Assembly: GCF_009733865.1 (NCBI RefSeq)
Contig: NZ_WOFB01000031.1
Location: 1 to 32,423, forward strand
DNA: 32,423 nt
Direction of reading: 5' to 3'
Source: Oceanobacillus salinisoli
Lineage (GTDB): Bacteria; Bacillota; Bacilli; Bacillales; Amphibacillaceae
Both the position numbers and the translations under genes were made by a program. The notes beneath the pieces were generated by a model. That model saw nothing but the letters and a program-made list of their open reading frames with translations, was not told the DNA's origin and did no database searches. Positions 23,293 to 32,079 of this stretch are shown piece by piece (the stretch's first letter is position 1; each line of letters begins with the position of its first letter).

Positions 23293-25431
23293 TTATGCTT
23301 TTTTCACAACTATTTCACCATCAGCAACATCAACTTGAACGTTCTCTACATTTTCACCTTCAAGGATCAAGTCGGTTAGCTGATCTTCAATTTTATCTTG
23401 AATCACTCTTCGTAAAGGTCTTGCACCAAATCGTGCATCATAGCCAAGTCTTACAAGTTCCCGTTTTGCTTCTTCCGTAATCTTAATATGAATATTGTTT
23501 TCTTCAATGGTTTTTTCCAATTCAGCAAGCATTAAATCGACAATTTCTAATAAGTTATCTTCTGCTAATTCATTGAAATTAATAATTGCATCGAATCGGT
23601 TCAGGAATTCCGGTTTGAAATAGTCACTTAGCACTTCCAGTGTGTTCACCGATTCGTGTGCCGCTTTATTAAAGCCGACATTTACTTGCTTCTGACCTGT
23701 ACCTGCATTACTTGTCATAATAAGGACGGTTTCCTTAAAGCTTACCATACGCCCATGTGAATCAGTTAGGTGCCCATCTTCCATAATTTGCAGGAACATA
23801 TTTTGCACATCTGGATGGGCTTTTTCAATTTCATCCAGCAAAATAATCGAATACGGATTACGGCGAACACGTTCGGTTAATTGACCAGCTTCTTCATGAC
23901 CTACATATCCTGGGGGGGAACCGATAATTTTAGATACCGAGTGTTTTTCCATATACTCACTCATGTCAAGGCGAATGAGTGAATCACGGCTACCGAACAA
24001 CTCTTCCGCTAAAGCTTTTGTTAATTCAGTCTTCCCAACCCCAGTTGGCCCAACAAATAAGAAGGAACCAATTGGACGATATTTCGATTTCAAACCAGCA
24101 CGGCTGCGGCGAATGGCCTTCGCAACTTTTTGAACTGCTTCCTCTTGACCAATTACTTTCTTACCTAAATTTTCGGCAAGTCCTTTCATTTTTTGCTGTT
24201 CATCGGATTGCATTTTTGTCACAGGAATGCCTGTTTTTTCTTCAACGATTAATTGAATGTCCGATACATCGACATCAATGACTTTTTCTTTTTCATCTGC
24301 TTTATCCAATTGTTTTTGCAGTTGAATTTCCTGGTATCTTAAATTAGCTGCACGCTCGTAGTCCTCTTTTTCCGCTGCTTCCTGTTTTTCCTTGATGACT
24401 TCGTCCAAGTGTGCTTTGATTGATTCGGTATCACTTTGTGAATTTTTCAAGTTCAAGCGTGATCCGACTTCATCCATTAAGTCGATGGCTTTATCCGGCA
24501 AGAAGCGGTCCTGAATATAGCGGTTCGATAAGTTTACAAACGCTTGGATGGCTTCATCTGAATAACGAACTTCATGGAATTTTTCGTAACGGTCTTTAAT
24601 TCCATTTAGAATCTGAATAGCGTCTTCCACAGATGGTTCTTTCACAATAATTGGTTGCAAACGACGTTCCAGTGCCGCGTCTTTTTCAATCTTGCGGTAT
24701 TCTTTTAGTGTGGTTGCACCAATCAATTGCAATTCCCCACGTGCTAATGCTGGTTTTAAGATATTACCCGCATCCATTTGTGAGCTTTCTGCAGTACCAG
24801 CACCGACTATTAAGTGAATTTCGTCGACAAATACGATGACATCTTTGCGTGCACGTAATTCCTCGATTAATTTCTTCATACGTTCTTCAAATTGGCCACG
24901 GATTCCTGTGTTCGCAACTAATGAAGCAACATCTAATAGATAAATTTCCTTGTTTAGCAGCTTGGTTGGAACATTTCCTTCCACAATCTTAACTGCTAAC
25001 CCTTCTGCAATAGCTGTTTTACCAACACCTGGTTCCCCAATTAGGACAGGATTATTTTTATTTCTACGATTTAATGTTTCAATCACACGTTTAATTTCCT
25101 TATCACGGCCAATAACTGGATCAATTTCTCCTGATCTAGCTGAATCCGTTATGTTTTTCCCTAATTGATCAATCAAACCATTTCTTCTGTTTGATTGTTG
25201 TGCTTTCGTTCTCGTATTTGCTTTTGCTTGACCGTTTCCTTGGTAAAAGTTATTAGAAAATTCTTCTGTATTGCCAAATGGGAAACCTGAGAAATAGCCA
25301 GACTGATTTAACATTTGACTTTGAATTTCTTGAAAACATTCATTGCATAGGTGCATTTCCATCTTTTGATTGTTCATTTGCATTGCTGCATTGATATTTG
25401 CTTCATTTACACCACATTTTTGACATAGCAT
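23293..25431 (-). CDS. clpE: ClpE, AAA+ unfoldase of the Clp protease
   Basis: A 712-residue HSP100 protein that unfolds substrates for ClpP under heat and disulfide stress. The N-terminal zinc finger (C3, C6, C29, C32) distinguishes ClpE from ClpC. Two AAA+ modules follow: GEPGVGKT with VIVFVDEIH, and GPTGVGKT with [17 protein letters not shown]-like segment ([17 protein letters not shown]) lies between them. GGAGG precedes the ATG. Two CtsR operators in the promoter show it is in the CtsR heat-shock regulon. It is transcribed alone. Confidence 0.97.
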   Translation of the reverse strand: MLCQKCGVNEANINAAMQMNNQKMEMHLCNECFQEIQSQMLNQSGYFSGFPFGNTEEFSNNFYQGNGQAKANTRTKAQQSNRRNGLIDQLGKNITDSARSGEIDPVIGRDKEIKRVIETLNRRNKNNPVLIGEPGVGKTAIAEGLAVKIVEGNVPTKLLNKEIYLLDVASLVANTGIRGQFEERMKKLIEELRARKDVIVFVDEIHLIVGAGTAESSQMDAGNILKPALARGELQLIGATTLKEYRKIEKDAALERRLQPIIVKEPSVEDAIQILNGIKDRYEKFHEVRYSDEAIQAFVNLSNRYIQDRFLPDKAIDLMDEVGSRLNLKNSQSDTESIKAHLDEVIKEKQEAAEKEDYERAANLRYQEIQLQKQLDKADEKEKVIDVDVSDIQLIVEEKTGIPVTKMQSDEQQKMKGLAENLGKKVIGQEEAVQKVAKAIRRSRAGLKSKYRPIGSFLFVGPTGVGKTELTKALAEELFGSRDSLIRLDMSEYMEKHSVSKIIGSPPGYVGHEEAGQLTERVRRNPYSIILLDEIEKAHPDVQNMFLQIMEDGHLTDSHGRMVSFKETVLIMTSNAGTGQKQVNVGFNKAAHESVNTLEVLSDYFKPEFLNRFDAIINFNELAEDNLLEIVDLMLAELEKTIEENNIHIKITEEAKRELVRLGYDARFGARPLRRVIQDKIEDQLTDLILEGENVENVQVDVADGEIVVKKA

Positions 25432-25490
25432 TTCCCATTCCTCCTTAAGTAATTGTACTTATATATGAACTTTAATAATCAACATTTGAC

Positions 25491-25545
25491 TTTGACTATC
25501 TTTGACCTTTAACTTCATTATACTCTGACCTTTTTTGACTTTCAA
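25491..25545 (-). promoter_or_regulatory. clpE promoter with two CtsR operators
   Basis: Minus-strand promoter -35 TTGAAA (25540-25545), 17-bp spacer, -10 TATAAT (25517-25522). A perfect CtsR site, GGTCAAA-GAT-AGTCAAA on the minus strand (25491-25507), lies just downstream of the -10. A second, AGTCAAA-AAA-GGTCAGA (25524-25540), fills the spacer with one mismatch. Together they would block RNA polymerase, and loss of CtsR at high temperature would open the promoter. Confidence 0.9.
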
Positions 25546-25774
25546 GTGTTTTGTTTCACTTTTTCATTTGTGAGGAAATACAATTAGATGAGGTATTGGG
25601 TTTACTTTCTTTACATAGCACGCCAATAAGAGTTTTTCTAATGTTTATCTATGTAACTATCATTTTATGCAGTTGCTCTTTCTGATGTTCCCCTTTTTCG
25701 TAAGTTTTTTGTTATTTATTCCTTACAGTGATGGAAACTTCGAACTAATTTTAAATGATGTTGGAGCATCAACT

Positions 25775-25900
25775 TACCGCTACGGAAATACACTACGCGC
25801 ACCTTAGGGCGACCCGTGAGCCTCCTCGAGCTGAAGCGACTTTAGGGGTCTCACTCTGGTCACCGTTCCCGCAGGAGTCTCCGTGTATTTCCTTCGCTAG
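25775..25900 (-). repeat. Palindromic element T2, copy C (inverted)
   Basis: From ACCGCTACGGAAATACACTA to CCGTGTATTTCCTTCGCTA; reverse complement of copies A and B, with the core CGCGCACCTTAGGGCGACCC, CCTCCTCGAGCTGAAGCGAC and CCCGCAGGAGTC. It is the best-preserved T2. Confidence 0.8.
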
Positions 25901-25932
25901 TTTGTGCTTTTACCTTTCTAACATTAGATTTA

Positions 25933-26108
25933 GCTAAATAAATTTTAGTATATAGTTAATCACTATTTAAGCTGGTTGATTGGAGCGGAGGGCAGTCGCC
26001 TCCTGCGGGAAAAGCAACTAGCTAAATAAATTTTAGTATATAGTTAATCACTATTTAAGCTGGTTGATTGGCGCGGAGGGCAGTCGACTCCTGCGGGAAA
26101 AGCAACTG
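25933..26108. repeat. 88-bp tandem duplication at the T1 end
   Basis: Bases 25933-26020 and 26021-26108 are nearly identical (three differences seen). Each unit comprises AT-rich spacer GCTAAATAAATTTTAGTATA... plus the first about 43 bases of inverted T1. The first unit therefore leaves an orphan T1 end at 25976-26018. Confidence 0.85.
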
Positions 26109-26192
26109 CTGAAGCCCCCGCAGAAAGTGGTTTTCTTCCGAGGAGGCTGAAGCGTTGCCCTAAGGTGCGCGACTGCCCGGAGCGGAAATCAA
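26064..26192 (-). repeat. Palindromic element T1, copy C (inverted, complete)
   Basis: A 129-bp complete copy: TTGATTGGCGCGGAGGGCAG at one end, CTGCCCGGAGCGGAAATCAA at the other. Relative to T2 it keeps the order and mutual orientation seen in copy A. The remaining bases of 25432-26286 outside promoter and repeats hold no gene. Confidence 0.8.
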
Positions 26193-26238
26193 CAGAGCAC
26201 AATACTTGTTTGCAATTTGAATTCAGCATTTAGCAATT

Positions 26239-26280
26239 CAAAAAGGCTGACTCAATAAACTCTCCGTTATCAAGTCAGCC
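26239..26280 (-). terminator. Terminator of the alkA-type gene
   Basis: GGCTGACT and AGTCAGCC pair on the minus strand and are followed by TTTTTG, just beyond the glycosylase stop. Confidence 0.8.
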
Positions 26281-26286
26281 CTTTCT

Positions 26287-27153
26287 TTATTCAATACTCC
26301 TCCACAATGTCAAAGACGAATAACTGCGATAGGGTTCCCAGCCTTGACTGAAATCCTCCAGTTCATCCATTGTTGGCTTCCGGTCCATATTTAGATAAGT
26401 CTTCACCGCATTTTGAATACCTATATCCGCTTTTGGAAAATGATCCTTTCTTCCTAAACCAAACATGAGCCAGTTTTCGATGGTCCAGCGGCCGATTCCT
26501 CGGACATTAATCAATTCCGAAAAAATTTCCTCATCACTTTTTTGCTGTAACTTCTCCAGATTGATCTGTCCTTCTGCAATCATTTTGGATGTATCAATGA
26601 CATATTCCGCCTTCCGTCCACTAAACTGCAGCTCCCTTAATTCTTCAACCGGTATATTTGCTACTCTTTCAGCGGTTGGATAGAACCATACATCATCCAG
26701 TTTTTCACCATAAGCTTCTACAAATCTGGTCGATAAGACATAGGCAAATTTCATATTCAATTGCTGATGAATAATGGTTTTTATTAAGCTGAAATATAGA
26801 TCAAATTCTCTCACAATCGGTGTTCCAGGATATTGATTAAATAGCTTATCCAAATTGGTTCCCCGGAAATGCTCCATCACCTTCGTTACATCTTCATACC
26901 ACTGAAATAAATCATATATGTATTGTAAAATCTCTTCTTTTCGTTCAGCATTTTGACTCCTTACGAGAAAGCGGGGCTGTTCGGTTGTTCCTACTGCATG
27001 AACATGGATAATGTGACGCTCCTCCCCATACACAAAAGGAATCTTCACCCATCTTTTCTCTATATTTACGGATAAAAGCGGATCAAAGGAAATTCGGTAT
27101 AATGTGTAATCAAAATCATACAGAGTTTCTAAACTCACCTTTTCTTCCCACAC
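26287..27153 (-). CDS. alkA: DNA-3-methyladenine glycosylase II (AlkA/YfjP type)
   Basis: A 288-residue base-excision glycosylase for alkylated purines. The helix-hairpin-helix INVRGIGRWTIENWLMFGLG and the catalytic aspartate in FPKADIGIQNAV (HhH-GPD family) are clear. The N-terminal about 110 residues form the beta-rich AlkA_N-like part. The gene matches B. subtilis yfjP, which is likewise near pdaA. GGGAGG sits 8 bases ahead of the GTG at 27153; the GTG at 27162 overlaps the ribosome-binding site and is less likely. Confidence 0.88.
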   Translation of the reverse strand: MWEEKVSLETLYDFDYTLYRISFDPLLSVNIEKRWVKIPFVYGEERHIIHVHAVGTTEQPRFLVRSQNAERKEEILQYIYDLFQWYEDVTKVMEHFRGTNLDKLFNQYPGTPIVREFDLYFSLIKTIIHQQLNMKFAYVLSTRFVEAYGEKLDDVWFYPTAERVANIPVEELRELQFSGRKAEYVIDTSKMIAEGQINLEKLQQKSDEEIFSELINVRGIGRWTIENWLMFGLGRKDHFPKADIGIQNAVKTYLNMDRKPTMDELEDFSQGWEPYRSYSSLTLWRSIE

Positions 27154-27197
27154 GAGAAACACCTCCCATTTTTATCCATCATACCAAAGCTAAATAC

Positions 27198-27226
27198 AGA
27201 AAAGCGAGGCAAAAATGCCCCGCTCC
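27198..27226 (-). terminator. Terminator of pdaA
   Basis: AGCGGGGC and GCCTCGCT pair around ATTTTT on the minus strand with TTTCTG after it, 16 bases past the stop. Confidence 0.8.
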
Positions 27227-27241
27227 TTTAACCACTTCATC

Positions 27242-28039
27242 CTATAACTCCAGAAATCCTTCTGGTAATGTATTCTTCAGCAATAAATGGTCCAAACTCT
27301 TGAATTCATATCCTTTACTCTTCAAATCCTCGATAATCCTTTCTAACGCCTGTGCATTATCAGAGGAGACGGCATGAAGCAATATAATAGCACCAGGATG
27401 CATTTGTTTCATAATTTGATCGTACGCGAAGCGCCAGCCTTTTTGATTGGCAGTATTCCAATCTGTAAAGGTTAGGGACCAGAAAACATGTGTCAGTCCT
27501 AATTCATTTGCCCATTGAAGTGTTCTTTCATTAAACATTCCGCGAGGCGGCCGTAAAAATTTAATCTCCTCTTGATCAGAAACTTCAGCGACCGCTTTTT
27601 CAAGTGATTCTAGTTCCTTTTTCATCGATTCTTTGCTGACAATCGTAAAGTCAGGATGATGGTAGGAATGATTTCCTATAATATGTCCTTCATCGACCAT
27701 TCTTTTAACCAGATCTGGCTGACTCGTGACAAAGTGCCCTGTCACAAAAAATGTTGCTGGAACATCCTGTTTTTTAAGTACATCCAGTATGTCGTCTGTA
27801 TAACCTTCTTCATATCCATTATCAAACGTTAAATAAATGACTTTGTCTCCCGATAAATCGGCATAGTATGCGCCGTATTTCTCGAGTATTTCCTGATATT
27901 CACCAATATAAGGTACTTTATGTTCATCATTTTTTTTGAAGCCCCATCCATACCCACTTGCTGCGATTTGAACAGGGTTCATCAGTGCAAGAAAAAGGGT
28001 AAGAGAAAGGGTGATCGTTGTGAAAACTCTTTTTTTCAT
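27242..28039 (-). CDS. pdaA: PdaA-type polysaccharide (N-acetylmuramic acid) deacetylase
   Basis: A 265-residue exported deacetylase required in B. subtilis to form muramic delta-lactam in spore cortex, needed for germination. A signal peptide (residues 1 to about 27, ending QIAAS) is followed by the NodB domain: LTFDNGYEEG (the Asp-Asn form of motif 1 typical of PdaA), metal-binding HSYHHPDF, and RPPRGMFNERT. AGGTGGG precedes the ATG. It lies near yfjP as in B. subtilis (yfjS). It should be expressed during sporulation, but I did not find a sigma-G promoter. Confidence 0.93.
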   Translation of the reverse strand: MKKRVFTTITLSLTLFLALMNPVQIAASGYGWGFKKNDEHKVPYIGEYQEILEKYGAYYADLSGDKVIYLTFDNGYEEGYTDDILDVLKKQDVPATFFVTGHFVTSQPDLVKRMVDEGHIIGNHSYHHPDFTIVSKESMKKELESLEKAVAEVSDQEEIKFLRPPRGMFNERTLQWANELGLTHVFWSLTFTDWNTANQKGWRFAYDQIMKQMHPGAIILLHAVSSDNAQALERIIEDLKSKGYEFKSLDHLLLKNTLPEGFLEL

Positions 28040-28093
28040 AACAACCCACCTATTATTTTTCTCTTACCTTTCCCGTTTTCTAATCAAATTATT

Positions 28094-29404
28094 CTAAAGG
28101 ATAACTGCTGCAATCCAGCCAAATAATAATAGCGGAATATTAAAGTGAACAAATGTTGGTACAACCGTATCCCAAATGTGATTATGTTTTCCATCGGCGT
28201 TTAATCCGGACGTTGGCCCAAGTGTACTGTCAGAAGCAGGAGAGCCTGCATCTCCTAGTGCACCAGCCGTACCAATTAATGCAGCGGTTGCCATCGGTGA
28301 AAAGCCGGCTGCCAGGCAAATTGGCACATACAATGCTGCTAGAATCGGAACTGTACCAAATGAAGAGCCAATTCCAATCGTAATAAGTAAGCCAACCAAT
28401 AATAAAACAAGGGCGATTACTGCTTTATTATCCCCTAAAATCCCAGATGATACTTCAACTAATGCAGAAACGGCTCCTGTTTCCTGGAGAACATTGGCAA
28501 AACCAGATGCAGATAGCATAACAAACGCAATCGTTCCCATCATTTTTATCCCATCTGTTATAACCTGCTCTCCATTCGAATACGGTACGACGAAAAATAA
28601 AAACATTAATGCTAATCCAGTTAAAGCACCTAAAATTAAACTATCTGTTAAGAGTTGAATGACGAATGCTGCGATAATCGCTACAATCGTTAACATATGT
28701 TTGGAATTAAATGCTACATCTTTTTCCTCTGTTTCCGGCAAAACGGTTCCTGTTCCACCTGCACCAGCTATCGCATCTCTGTCTTTTCGATACGTTATAA
28801 AGATGGCAAACAGTAAACCAAAGACCATTCCCAAACCAGGCACAATCATAGCCATTGCAATATCATCCATTGTAACTGTTAATCCACTCTGCGTCATTCC
28901 ATTGTAAATGGTCTCGTGAAACATTAAACCAAACCCAGCTGGAATCATAATATACGGTGCTTTCAGTCCAAAGGTTAAGGAAACTGCTACTGCCCGGCGA
29001 TCCATCCGCATTTTATCAAAAAGCTTTAATAATGGTGGAATTAAAATCGGAATAAATGCGATATGAACTGGAATCAAGTTTTGTGATAGTGATGCAACAC
29101 CAGCAATTGCAAGTAACAACATCGTTTTCTTTCCAGTTAGTACACGAATCAAATAATTGACTAAAAGCGAAGTGATACCTGTATAACTAATGGCAACTGC
29201 AAAAGCTCCTAACAGAATATAGCTTAAAGCCGTACTTGACTGTCCTCCCATTCCGCTTACAAACAAATCTATCGAATCAACTACAGACATTCCTGACATA
29301 AGCCCGCCAACAATTGCTGCAGCAATAATTGCTATAATGACGTTTACTCGTAGTAAACTAAGTATTAACATGACGAGTACCGATACAACGACTACCCATT
29401 CCAT
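28094..29404 (-). CDS. Na+/H+ antiporter-like membrane transporter (YuiF-like)
   Basis: A 436-residue protein with about 11-12 membrane helices from the first residue. It has the polar re-entrant-type motifs of ion transporters (ASLSQNLIPVHIAFIPILIPP, GLITIGIGSSFGTVPI, GTAGALGDAGSPASDSTLGP). It resembles the YuiF/NhaC-like group often annotated as Na+/H+ antiporters; an amino-acid transport role is the alternative. GAGGGGG precedes the ATG. A palindrome overlaps its promoter, so it is probably regulated. For a halotolerant host Na+ export would be sensible, which is inference. Confidence 0.8.
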   Translation of the reverse strand: MEWVVVVSVLVMLILSLLRVNVIIAIIAAAIVGGLMSGMSVVDSIDLFVSGMGGQSSTALSYILLGAFAVAISYTGITSLLVNYLIRVLTGKKTMLLLAIAGVASLSQNLIPVHIAFIPILIPPLLKLFDKMRMDRRAVAVSLTFGLKAPYIMIPAGFGLMFHETIYNGMTQSGLTVTMDDIAMAMIVPGLGMVFGLLFAIFITYRKDRDAIAGAGGTGTVLPETEEKDVAFNSKHMLTIVAIIAAFVIQLLTDSLILGALTGLALMFLFFVVPYSNGEQVITDGIKMMGTIAFVMLSASGFANVLQETGAVSALVEVSSGILGDNKAVIALVLLLVGLLITIGIGSSFGTVPILAALYVPICLAAGFSPMATAALIGTAGALGDAGSPASDSTLGPTSGLNADGKHNHIWDTVVPTFVHFNIPLLLFGWIAAVIL

Positions 29405-29433
29405 TTCTGTTTCCCCCTCTAATCTTTCTTTTT

Positions 29434-29479
29434 CTCTTTAATACTTCATCATGATAAAGTATTAAAGAGTTAAAATCAA
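29434..29479 (-). promoter_or_regulatory. Promoter and 36-bp palindrome upstream of the antiporter
   Basis: Arms CTCTTTAATACTT and AAGTATTAAAGAG (29434-29446, 29457-29469) enclose a further palindrome ATCATGAT. A minus-strand promoter with -35 TTGATT (29474-29479), 17-bp spacer and -10 TATCAT (29451-29456) places the -10 at the dyad centre. This suggests an operator, or a hairpin at the transcript start. Confidence 0.6.
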
Positions 29480-29663
29480 CCCCTTTTTAAAAAGAAAGAA
29501 TTGTGTGATAAAGGGAATCTTCTATTAGTGGAGGTTTTTTTTCCCCACTGTTAGGTTTATTGGCTGCCCTACCCGACTATAATTCTTGATGGGGCCTCAG
29601 ATCCGGTTAATCACGTGATAAATTTGATTAGCGCAAAATCAGTGAAGTTGTAACATAGCATAA

Positions 29664-29870
29664 GGTAATTCAGCTTTCATCTCGATAATTCAGCTTTCAT
29701 TTCATTAATTCAGCACTCACCTCGGATAATTAGCTTTCATCTTGATAATTCAACATTCATTTCATTAATTCAGCTTTCATCTTGATAATTCAGCTTTCTT
29801 TTCATTAATTCAGCTTTCATTTCATTAATTCAGCATTCATCTCGATAATTCAGCATTCATCTCAGTACCA
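29664..29870. repeat. Intergenic array of ten 20-bp units
   Basis: The 10-mer CAGCTTTCAT or a variant (CAGCACTCAC, TAGCTTTCAT, CAACATTCAT, CAGCTTTCTT, CAGCATTCAT) starts at 29671 and at every 20th base to 29851. The linking 10-mers are of two kinds, CTCGATAATT and TTCATTAATT, that often alternate. The array lies between the antiporter promoter and the yfkD terminator. Bases 29480-29663 show no gene. Confidence 0.9.
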
Positions 29871-29879
29871 AACAATAAA

Positions 29880-29907
29880 AAAACCCTGAACATCAGAACA
29901 GGGTTAT
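29880..29907 (-). terminator. Terminator of yfkD
   Basis: AACCCTG and CAGGGTT pair on the minus strand around a 10-base loop and lead into TTTTTATT, right after the yfkD stop. Confidence 0.9.
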
Positions 29908-29913
29908 CTTACA

Positions 29914-30720
29914 TTATTTAACTTGAAGAGAGAATGAAACATAGTCTTGAATTGGAATCCATCCACCAATCCCCTGTTTCGTTACATTTTTGACTACAAT
30001 CGATTTGCTGCTGCCTTTTAGTTCTACATATACTTCACCAAAGGTAACTTGGCCTTTTTCATTGACAGCTGGTGAATATGCAGTTAATGTACCATACTTC
30101 TCAACAGGAATATTATAGGAATTGTCTTTCTTTGTATTTTTTCCAATAATTGTATTATACGAAAGTGGTAAGTCGGTTTTTTCTTTTGCAGCTAATAGCA
30201 TCATTTTTTTCACGTCATCAGGATTTTTAATTTTATTCGTTAGTGCACCTTTTATTTCCTTCTGTTCCTGCTGAATGTAATTCATTTCCTGATTTTGTTC
30301 CCCACCTAGATTGTTCAGTTCATTCGTATTTATTTTCTGGTATTCCCAGTTAATATTCGTCTCCAGGGATTCGTAGTTTAGCGGCCAGCGACCAAGGTAT
30401 ACCATCCCACGGTAACCAATGGCAATTGGAGAAGGCTTAAGCGATGTTTCATTCAGCATTTTGATTAAGTCCGGGTTGGTTATTGAAACATCGAGATCAC
30501 TGATTAATTCCTCCGTTAAATCACTCGGCTCTATTACTTCCTGATCTTCTGTGGAATTTGGATACGTATTTTCTTTCGCTATATCAAGTACATGGCTTGG
30601 AATTTCAAATGGGTCTTTTTTCTTATCTTCATCGCTTTTCTCTTCTTCTGCAAATCCAGCTGCAGGAAAGACAAGAGCATAAAGACATACCATTAAAACG
30701 GCAAGTATATATCTTTTCAT
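29914..30720 (-). CDS. yfkD: YfkD family secreted protein
   Basis: A 268-residue exported protein of unknown function, clearly of the YfkD family: IPSHVLDIAKENTYPNSTED, IAIGYRGMVYLGRWPLNYES, NWEYQKINTNELNNLGG and ITKQGIGGWIPIQDYVSF-like C-terminal sequence (here VTKQGIGGWIPIQDYVSFSL). The signal peptide covers residues 1-24, ending AGFA before an acidic stretch EEEKSDEDKKKD. GGAATGGG precedes the ATG. Divergent from the MFS gene, as expected from the B. subtilis yfkD-yfkF area. Confidence 0.92.
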   Translation of the reverse strand: MKRYILAVLMVCLYALVFPAAGFAEEEKSDEDKKKDPFEIPSHVLDIAKENTYPNSTEDQEVIEPSDLTEELISDLDVSITNPDLIKMLNETSLKPSPIAIGYRGMVYLGRWPLNYESLETNINWEYQKINTNELNNLGGEQNQEMNYIQQEQKEIKGALTNKIKNPDDVKKMMLLAAKEKTDLPLSYNTIIGKNTKKDNSYNIPVEKYGTLTAYSPAVNEKGQVTFGEVYVELKGSSKSIVVKNVTKQGIGGWIPIQDYVSFSLQVK

Positions 30721-30867
30721 TGTTTCCCATTCCTTTCGTTTTTTCTTAGCTTTTTCTTAACTTTGGAAAATATACACTCCATCGATTAAATTGGGTTCAT
30801 TCCATTGCTATTTTTACATTTAGACTTTAAATTTATTAATGAAGCCATCTTATTTATGGAGGAACTC

Positions 30868-32052
30868 ATGGTATCATCAAATACGAGATTTTGGATTTTA
30901 ATATTACTTGTCACCATTTCAGGCTTTTCTCAAGGGATGCTGCTGCCGCTTCTTTCCATCATATTGGAACAAAATGACGTTTCTTCAACCATTAATGGGC
31001 TCCACGCTACGGGGATTTACATTGGTGTACTCATTGCTTCCCCGTTTATGGAAAAGCCATTGCAGAAATTTGGATTTAAACCAATGATTTTAGTCGGTGG
31101 ACTGCTCGTCATCGTTTCCATGGCACTATTCCCATTTTGGCAGGCATTATGGTTTTGGTTTATGTTAAGGGTCACCGTTGGAATTGGTGATCAAATGCTC
31201 CATTTCGGTACCCAAACGTGGATTACTACCACGACACCAAAGGAAATTCGCGGTAGGCGTGTTGCCTATTACGGAATGTTTTTTGGTTTAGGTTTCGCTA
31301 TCGGGCCATTAATGACTAGATTGCTTTCTGTAAGTGAAGCAGCACCCTTCATCGTATCTGCTGTACTTAGCCTGCTTGTTTGGTCCACGATGCTGCTTGT
31401 CCGCAATGAACGACCTGGGGAAGACAGCCATACTAGCGTACATACAACGAATTCCATGGGCCGTTTTATGGACACTTTAAAAATAGCTTGGGTAGCACTT
31501 CTCCCAGCATTTGGCTATGGATTTCTCGAAGCCGCTTTACATAGCATTTTTCCGATTTATGGGATGCGAATTGGACATGATATTGGAATACTTACCTTGA
31601 TTATTCCCTGCTTTGCGGCCGGTAGTTTAATTACCCAGCTGCCACTCGGAATACTGAGTGATAAAATCGGCAGAAGAAATACCCTTTTATTTGTATTGTC
31701 CGGAGGTATCTTCAGTTTTATGCTTGCAGCGACACTAGAAAATTCTACAGCAGTTCTATTTATTTCCTTTACTTTAGCGGGAATGCTCGTCGGCTCCCTG
31801 TACTCGATGGGAATAGCTTTTATGACGGATTTATTACCAAGCTCTCTGCTACCTGCGGGGAATTTGATGATTAGTATTGTGTTTAGTATTGGTAGTATTA
31901 GTGGTCCATTTTTAGGTGGAGCGTTTGTAGAAAATTTCCCTAACGTTTCCTTTTTCTATTTGATTGTTGGTGTTCTTCTGTTTATTGTAGTTGCTATCTA
32001 CTTTAAGCAGGAACCGGATAAGCAGCGTGGTGACGTAGTGAGGGGAGAATGA
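30868..32052 (+). CDS. MFS transporter (YfkF-like)
   Basis: A 394-residue major facilitator with 12 predicted helices. The family signature between helices 2 and 3 is weak, but the repeat in the second half, LGILSDKIGRRNTLL, is the typical loop 8-9 motif. A drug- or metabolite-efflux role is the usual assumption, and the substrate cannot be read. GGAGG lies 6 bases ahead of the ATG at 30868; the longer frame from 30805 has no ribosome-binding site and would add a non-family N-terminus. Similar to B. subtilis YfkF by position next to yfkD. Confidence 0.85.
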   Translation: MVSSNTRFWILILLVTISGFSQGMLLPLLSIILEQNDVSSTINGLHATGIYIGVLIASPFMEKPLQKFGFKPMILVGGLLVIVSMALFPFWQALWFWFMLRVTVGIGDQMLHFGTQTWITTTTPKEIRGRRVAYYGMFFGLGFAIGPLMTRLLSVSEAAPFIVSAVLSLLVWSTMLLVRNERPGEDSHTSVHTTNSMGRFMDTLKIAWVALLPAFGYGFLEAALHSIFPIYGMRIGHDIGILTLIIPCFAAGSLITQLPLGILSDKIGRRNTLLFVLSGGIFSFMLAATLENSTAVLFISFTLAGMLVGSLYSMGIAFMTDLLPSSLLPAGNLMISIVFSIGSISGPFLGGAFVENFPNVSFFYLIVGVLLFIVVAIYFKQEPDKQRGDVVRGE

Positions 32053-32079
32053 ATTCTTAAGTTTTATTTCTTATAGAGG

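Noticed and set aside
25755..25937. 60-residue open frame
   Set aside because: It is a translation through palindromic element T2 copy C; the 61-residue frame at 26044-26229 is the same artefact in T1.
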